Shown: positions 52,246 to 56,525 of the stretch, piece by piece
How positions within the stretch are numbered: position 1 is the stretch's first letter
Layout of the letters: the number at the start of each line of letters is the position of its first letter
Source: Chloroflexota bacterium
Lineage (GTDB): Bacteria > Chloroflexota > Dehalococcoidia > SM23-28-2 > HRBIN24
NCBI GenBank assembly: GCA_030550295.1
Contig: JAUQPQ010000003.1
Coordinates: forward strand, 1 to 56,525
Direction: 5' to 3'
DNA length: 56,525 nt
Program-made: the position numbers and the translations under genes
The notes under the pieces: generated by a model
Seen by the model: the letters and a program-made list of their open reading frames with translations, nothing else
Told to the model about the DNA's origin: nothing
Database searches by the model: none

Positions 52246-52487
52246 TAGCTATTATCCAGGGTGTGGCCCAAGCCCTTACCTTGGCCATCGTTCTCAGGGC
52301 CCTGATCTCATGGTTCCCCTTAGATCCCCGCAACCCTGTGGTGACCTTCTTACATGACATCACCGAGCCCATTCTGGCCCCAATAAGGCAGGTAGTGCCC
52401 CGCCTAGGGATGCTGGACCTATCTCCGCTGGTGGCCATTATCCTTATTCAGGTGGTAGCCAACTTAGCGATAAGGGCCCTAATATGA
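52233..52487 (+). CDS. YggT family membrane protein
   Basis: The recognisable YggT fold reads ALTLAIVLRALISWFP, TEPILAPIRQVVPRLG and LDLSPLVAIILIQVV: two membrane helices around a conserved loop. A GTG at 52263 is the only common start, but it cuts the usual first helix. The frame is open upstream to an ATT at 52233 that has GGAGG 9 bases before it and adds [10 protein letters not shown], completing the helix. I therefore place the start there, as ATT starts are known (infC); this is a judgement. The family has a role in cell envelope or osmotic tolerance that is not well defined. It follows proC directly. Confidence 0.7.
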   Translation: MGVLVAIIQGVAQALTLAIVLRALISWFPLDPRNPVVTFLHDITEPILAPIRQVVPRLGMLDLSPLVAIILIQVVANLAIRALI

Positions 52488-52550
52488 TTGCCCCCGCAGG
52501 CCCAACATGTTATCATGCCCTTGCCGGTAAGGGAGAAGGTGAGTGAGCTT

Positions 52551-53600
52551 ATGCCTCAGCAAGAGAGGTTGCGTGCTCTAGAGCTGGCCATCGGCCAGAT
52601 TGAGAAAGAGTTTGGGAAGGGGGCCATTATGCGCCTGGGGGAGGCGGGGGCCAAGTTAGCTGTAGAGGCCATCCCCACGGGATCACTGGCTCTAGACCTC
52701 GCTTTAGGAGTAGGGGGGATACCACGGGGCAGGATAACGGAGATCTTCGGCCCTGAGATGTCGGGCAAGTCGACGTTGGCCCTCAGCGTAGTGGCCCAGG
52801 CCCAGAAAGCAGGTGGCATCGCCGCTTTTATCGATGCTGAGCATGCCCTGGACCCCAACTTTGCTGCTGCCATGGGCATTAAGGTAGAAGACCTCCTAGT
52901 ATCTCAGCCCGACACCGGGGAGCAGGCGTTAGAGATAGCCGAGGCGTTGGTCAGGTCCAACGCCGTAGATGTCATAGTGGTCGATTCGGTGGCTGCCCTC
53001 GTCCCTAAAGCGGAACTGGAGGGGGAGATGGGGGAGTCGATGCCTGGGCTTCAGGCTCGTCTCATGTCCCAGGCCTTGCGCAAGCTGACGGCGACCATCG
53101 CTCGCACCCGTACCGCGGTCATCTTCATAAACCAGCTACGTGAGAAAATAGGCGTAATCTTCGGCAGCCCAGAGGTGACCCCTGGTGGACGGGCCCTGAA
53201 GTTCTACGCCTCTGTACGCATCGATTTGCGACGTGTGGAGGCCATAAAGGTGGGCAACGAGATCATCGGCAACAGGGTAAGGGCGAAGGTGGTCAAAAAC
53301 AAGGTGGCCCCTCCCTTCCGAACGGCCGAGTTCGAGATCATATTCCAGGGGCCCAAAGTGGGCATAAGCTGGGAGAGCGATATCCTAGACCTGGGCACCG
53401 CTCTAGGCCTCATCCGCAAACAGGGGGCCTTCTACTCCTACGGGGAGATCCGCCTGGGGCAGGGAAGGGAACAGGCCAAAGAATACCTGCGCCAAAATCC
53501 TCAGTTGGCCCAAGGCTTGGAGCAACAAATCCGACAAAAGGCCTCTGAAGCGTTGCCCGTGCTCACCTTTGCCCCCGCCCCAGAGGCGGAGCCAATATAG
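52551..53600 (+). CDS. recA: RecA recombinase
   Basis: A 349-residue RecA. After the N-terminal helix ([22 protein letters not shown]) come the Walker [26 protein letters not shown], Walker [18 protein letters not shown], loop L2 region [17 protein letters not shown] with [12 protein letters not shown], and the C-terminal domain. It carries out strand exchange and triggers LexA cleavage. The frame is open to 52488, but ATG 52551 has GAAGGTGAG at a good distance and gives the normal N-terminus. A T-run after the stop (around 53616-53625) may end transcription, with only a small stem. Confidence 0.96.
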   Translation: MPQQERLRALELAIGQIEKEFGKGAIMRLGEAGAKLAVEAIPTGSLALDLALGVGGIPRGRITEIFGPEMSGKSTLALSVVAQAQKAGGIAAFIDAEHALDPNFAAAMGIKVEDLLVSQPDTGEQALEIAEALVRSNAVDVIVVDSVAALVPKAELEGEMGESMPGLQARLMSQALRKLTATIARTRTAVIFINQLREKIGVIFGSPEVTPGGRALKFYASVRIDLRRVEAIKVGNEIIGNRVRAKVVKNKVAPPFRTAEFEIIFQGPKVGISWESDILDLGTALGLIRKQGAFYSYGEIRLGQGREQAKEYLRQNPQLAQGLEQQIRQKASEALPVLTFAPAPEAEPI

Positions 53601-53644
53601 ACCCGGGCCGGAGCCTTTTTTAAAATCATTCTAAAGAAGCTGCC

Positions 53645-54820
53645 ATGGATAGAACCCAGCGAAACCTGTGGATCGCTTTTCTGGGCGAGGCTAAGGCCAA
53701 CCGCATGTATCTGGCCTATGCCCTCAAGGCGCTGGAAGAGGGGCATCCGGAGGTAGCAGCCGCCTTTATGGAGGCTGCCGGCGCAGAGACGATACACGCC
53801 CTTAGCCACTTGCGGGCCTTAGGGGAAATAGGCTCCACTCTAGAGAACCTCGTGGCTGTTACTGAAGGCGAGGCCTATGAGATGGAGATCATGTACCCCA
53901 AGTTCATATCCGAGGCGGAGGCTGATGGCCGGCCCGACGCTGCTGCCAGCTTTCGTCTGGCCTTAGAGGGGGAGCGGGAGCACTTGCGACGCTTTCAGGT
54001 TGCCCTTAGGCTTTTGGAGGAGAAAACGGGCCAAAAAGCCCCCCGCATCTCTCCCCCTTCGCCCCACACCGCGCCTGCCGCCGAGACCGTCCCTCCCAAG
54101 GTAATCCCTCATAGTGAAGGGGCAATCAAGGAGGTGCACAGCGAAAAATCGCGCATCGCTGCCCTCACCCGTCTGCGGGAGGTGGTGTTTGGAGCCCAAG
54201 ACGGACTGGTTACGGCCGCCACAGTAGCACCTGCCGTGGCAGCCGCTACCGAGTCTCAGGCCACCGTCTTGCTGGCAGGCCTGGCCGCCATCCTTGGGGG
54301 AACCCTGTCCATGAGCGCAGGCAGCTTTCTGGGCTCTAGGGCGGAGCGCCAGGTGCAAGAGTCTGAGCTGGCCCGGGAGGCATGGGAAATAGAGCACAAG
54401 CCAGAAGAGGAGATGGCGGAGCTAGTAGAGATCTACCGCCTGGAAGGCTTCTCCCTGGACGAGGCCAGGCAGATGGCCGAACGGGTGGCTGCCGACAAGG
54501 CCTTGTGGCTTAAGACGATGGCCGAGAAGGAGCTAGGTATCAGCCCCGAGGTGATGCCAGAGCCCACCAAAGATGCCCTAGTCATGGGGATCTCGTACCT
54601 CTTAGGTGGGATCATGCCCCTTATAGCCTTCTTCTTCGGGGCGGAAGGGCCGTCTATCGTCGCCTCCATCCTCACGGCCGCCGCTGTCCTTTTCCTCGTG
54701 GGGGCAGTGAAGGGGAGACTGGTGCGCCGGAACCCCATCATCGCAGGCGCTGAGGTGATGGCCATAGGGGGAGGCGTGGCCACCATCGCCTACTCCCTGG
54801 GGCGCATAGCCCCCGTTTAG
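53645..54820 (+). CDS. Ferritin-like/VIT1 fusion iron transporter (MbfA type)
   Basis: A 391-residue protein in two parts. Residues 1-140 are a rubrerythrin-like four-helix domain with diiron ligands in LGEAKANRMYLAYA, AGAETIHALSHL, VTEGEAYEMEI and EGEREHLRRF. A Pro-rich linker leads to a VIT1/CCC1 membrane domain (about 165-391) with VVFGAQDGLVTAATV, GGTLSMSAGSFLGSRAE and further helices. The same architecture is found in MbfA of alphaproteobacteria, which exports iron and protects against peroxide. It should sit in the inner membrane with the ferritin-like part in the cytoplasm. It is 44 bases after recA. Confidence 0.9.
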   Translation: MDRTQRNLWIAFLGEAKANRMYLAYALKALEEGHPEVAAAFMEAAGAETIHALSHLRALGEIGSTLENLVAVTEGEAYEMEIMYPKFISEAEADGRPDAAASFRLALEGEREHLRRFQVALRLLEEKTGQKAPRISPPSPHTAPAAETVPPKVIPHSEGAIKEVHSEKSRIAALTRLREVVFGAQDGLVTAATVAPAVAAATESQATVLLAGLAAILGGTLSMSAGSFLGSRAERQVQESELAREAWEIEHKPEEEMAELVEIYRLEGFSLDEARQMAERVAADKALWLKTMAEKELGISPEVMPEPTKDALVMGISYLLGGIMPLIAFFFGAEGPSIVASILTAAAVLFLVGAVKGRLVRRNPIIAGAEVMAIGGGVATIAYSLGRIAPV

Positions 54821-54874
54821 GCGAAAAAATTATAAACAATTTCTATAGCTTCTCTCCTTATCCTTCGATTGCCG

Positions 54875-54903
54875 TTGACGGCCCTTTCTAGGGGCGGTAA
54901 GAT
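54875..54903 (+). promoter_or_regulatory. Promoter of the RNase Y gene
   Basis: TTGACG (54875-54880), a 17-base spacer and TAAGAT (54898-54903). The leader would be about 65 bases. The -35 region overlaps a small stem, GCCG/CGGC at 54871-54882. Confidence 0.5.
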
Positions 54904-54974
54904 GAAAAACAGGGGGCCGAACCTTAACAGGCCAGGAATATAGCAGAGCAACCGAGAAGGGAAGTGAGGTAGTT

Positions 54975-56507
54975 ATGCTTGGGACGATCATGTTGGTCAT
55001 TTTGGCCCTTCTCGGCGTAGTGGGTGGCGTATTCTTGGGCGCTTTAATTCAGTACTGGCTCACCCGGAGCAAGATGATCAGCGCCCAGCAGACTGCTGCC
55101 CGTATCCTTACCGAGGCCGAGAGGCGCCATAGGGAGATGATCATAGAGGCAAGGGAAGAGGCGGTAAGGGTAAAAACCCAGGCGGAACAGGAGCTACGGG
55201 AACGACGTGAGGAGATACAGAGGCTAGAGAGACGTCTACTACAGAAAGAAGAACACCTGGAGCAGAAGCTGGAGAACCTGGAGAGGAAAGAGCAGGCGCT
55301 AGCCCAAAAGAGCGCCGAACTGGAACAACTAAGAGCCCAAATGGCCCAACTTTACGAGGAGCGGCTCCAGGAGCTCCAGCGGGTGACTGGCCTCACCATC
55401 CAAGAGGCTAGGCAGCTCCTCCTCTCAGAGGTGGAGCGCGACATTAGGGAAGAGGCGAACCGCCGCATATACGAGGCAGAACAGCAGATAAAAGAGGAGG
55501 CCCAGGAAAGGGCACGAAAGATCCTGGTGACGGCCATGCAGCGCCTCACCAGCGACGTCGTGTCCCAGGCCACCGCCTCTGTAGTGCCCTTGCCGTCCGA
55601 AGATATAAAGGGCCGCATTATCGGCCGCGAAGGCCGCAATATTAGGGCCTTAGAACACCTAACAGGGGTGGACGTCATCATCGACGACACCCCTGACGCG
55701 GTTACCCTTTCCTCCTTTGACCCTGTGCGTAGGGAGATCGCCAGGATCGCCCTCACTAACCTTATAAGCGATGGCCGCATCCACCCTGCCCGTATTGAAG
55801 AGATGGTGGAGCGGGCGCGCAAGGAGGTAGAAGCAGCCATCTGGGAGGCAGGTCAACAGGCAGCCATAGAGGCCCATTGCCCTGGCCTCCACCCTGAGAT
55901 CATCAAGCTGCTGGGGCGCCTGAAATACCGATACTCCTATGGCCAGAACCAACTGAAGCATGCAATAGAGACGGCCCACCTGGCTGCCCTCATCGCCCAC
56001 GAGCTGGGGGCTGATGCCCAGGTAGCGCGCCTGGGAGGCCTCCTTCACGACATAGGCAAGGCTGTGGACCACGAGGTGGAGGGCACCCATGCCCGCATAG
56101 GGGCAGAGATTGCTAGCCGTTATGGTTTGCCTCCGGCGGTGGTGCACTGTATTGAGGCTCACCACGAGGAGGTGGAGCCACGCACCGTAGAAGCTATCAT
56201 CACCATCGTGGCCGATGCTCTTAGCGGCAGCCGCCCAGGGGCGAGGCGGGAGTCACTGGAACAGTATCTTAGACGGCTAGAGGCTCTGGAGAGCATGGCT
56301 TACTCCCTGCCAGGGGTGGAGAAGGCTTATGCTGTGCAGGCCGGACGGGAGATCCGCGTCATCGTCAAGCCAGAGGAGATAGACGACCTTGGCGCCGTTC
56401 GCCTAGCCAGAGAGCTAAGTCGTAAGATACAGGAGAACCTACAATACCCAGGCCAGATCAAGGTCACCGTTATCCGGGAGAAGCGGGCGGTGGAGTACGC
56501 TCGCTGA
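54975..56507 (+). CDS. rny: Ribonuclease Y
   Basis: A complete 510-residue RNase Y. It has an N-terminal membrane helix (about 3-27), a long coiled coil rich in Glu, Arg and Gln (about 35-185), a KH RNA-binding domain with [15 protein letters not shown], and the HD hydrolase domain with [20 protein letters not shown] (HD at about 358) and [12 protein letters not shown]. It starts bulk mRNA decay from the membrane in bacteria that lack or supplement RNase E. GTGAGG lies before the ATG. The window ends 18 bases after its stop; an ATG at 56515 may begin the next gene. Confidence 0.95.
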   Translation: MLGTIMLVILALLGVVGGVFLGALIQYWLTRSKMISAQQTAARILTEAERRHREMIIEAREEAVRVKTQAEQELRERREEIQRLERRLLQKEEHLEQKLENLERKEQALAQKSAELEQLRAQMAQLYEERLQELQRVTGLTIQEARQLLLSEVERDIREEANRRIYEAEQQIKEEAQERARKILVTAMQRLTSDVVSQATASVVPLPSEDIKGRIIGREGRNIRALEHLTGVDVIIDDTPDAVTLSSFDPVRREIARIALTNLISDGRIHPARIEEMVERARKEVEAAIWEAGQQAAIEAHCPGLHPEIIKLLGRLKYRYSYGQNQLKHAIETAHLAALIAHELGADAQVARLGGLLHDIGKAVDHEVEGTHARIGAEIASRYGLPPAVVHCIEAHHEEVEPRTVEAIITIVADALSGSRPGARRESLEQYLRRLEALESMAYSLPGVEKAYAVQAGREIRVIVKPEEIDDLGAVRLARELSRKIQENLQYPGQIKVTVIREKRAVEYAR

Positions 56508-56525
56508 GGGGTCATGAGAGGGGGG

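Noticed and set aside
52505-52512. AACATGTT palindrome upstream of recA as a LexA operator
   Set aside because: Known LexA boxes (GAAC-N4-GTTC and CTGT-N8-ACAG) have a longer gap between half-sites. This 8-base palindrome has only two bases between AAC and GTT and could be chance.
52488-52550. Longer recA starting at a TTG at 52488 or ATG at 52515
   Set aside because: Neither start has a ribosome site, and RecA proteins normally begin a few residues before the [13 protein letters not shown] helix, as ATG 52551 does.
53601-53630. Strong intrinsic terminator after recA
   Set aside because: There is a TTTTTT run, but the preceding stem (GGC-CGGA-GCC) is only three base pairs, too weak to call with confidence.

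Overview
This is a gene-dense bacterial chromosome segment of roughly 57-59% G+C (my estimate), with no rRNA, tRNA, CRISPR array, insertion sequence or phage gene that I can see. The gene style (PyrR-attenuated pyr operon with a class 1B dihydroorotate dehydrogenase, RNase Y, YggT/YggS/ProC next to recA, type III CoA-transferases, and a CysRS carrying an NITDVGHM motif) points to a Gram-positive-related, respiring, acyl-CoA-using bacterium. My best guess is Chloroflexota, perhaps Dehalococcoidia-like. That guess rests on protein style, not on a marker gene.

Layout. 1-10 kb: a truncated family 2 glycoside hydrolase, an MFS transporter, an enoyl-CoA hydratase, a CapA-like lipoprotein, an acyl-CoA dehydrogenase, a histidine phosphatase, an enolase-superfamily enzyme and two CoA-transferases facing each other. 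10-12 kb: a HesB-like protein without cysteines, a zinc-ribbon protein, a stand-alone CinA C-terminal domain and a flavin reductase. 11.8-22.5 kb: a cluster that supplies almost all steps of the ethylmalonyl-CoA pathway (thiolase, acetoacetyl-CoA reductase, R-specific hydratase, crotonyl-CoA carboxylase/reductase, mutase large subunit, acyl-CoA dehydrogenase, mesaconyl-CoA-hydratase-like MaoC protein and beta-methylmalyl-CoA lyase), with a well-formed divergent promoter pair in the middle. 22.6-27.8 kb: a thiol/redox run (TlpA, CcdA, a cysteinyl-tRNA synthetase fused to a family 2 glycosyltransferase, glutaredoxin, MATE transporter). 27.9-32 kb: methyltransferase, patatin, a pair of hotdog hydratases, a ferredoxin-NADP reductase and an alpha/beta hydrolase. 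32.1-36 kb: a tungsten aldehyde oxidoreductase operon with AorA, AorB, AorC and MoaD-like genes. 37.3-46.2 kb: pyrR-pyrB-pyrC-carA-GNAT-carB-pyrK behind a PyrR attenuator, with pyrD set apart at 49.5 kb. 46.3-49.4 kb: metallo-hydrolase, Mrp-type Fe-S carrier, SufR-like regulator and a small zinc protein. 50.4-56.5 kb: small membrane protein, yggS, proC, yggT, recA, a ferritin-VIT1 iron protein and RNase Y.

Together these describe an organism that assimilates acetyl-CoA (from fatty or aromatic acids, aldehydes or other C2 sources) through ethylmalonyl-CoA rather than, or besides, the glyoxylate shunt. The B12-binding mutase subunit and the ethylmalonyl-CoA epimerase needed for the pathway are not in the window. 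The most unusual items are: the CysRS-glycosyltransferase fusion, whose essential N-terminus has no normal start codon; seven of nine convergent gene pairs that share their stop codons in a 4-base CTAR overlap; an arginine-rich small frame overlapping the carB start; and several -10 boxes so close to start codons that leaderless mRNAs are likely.
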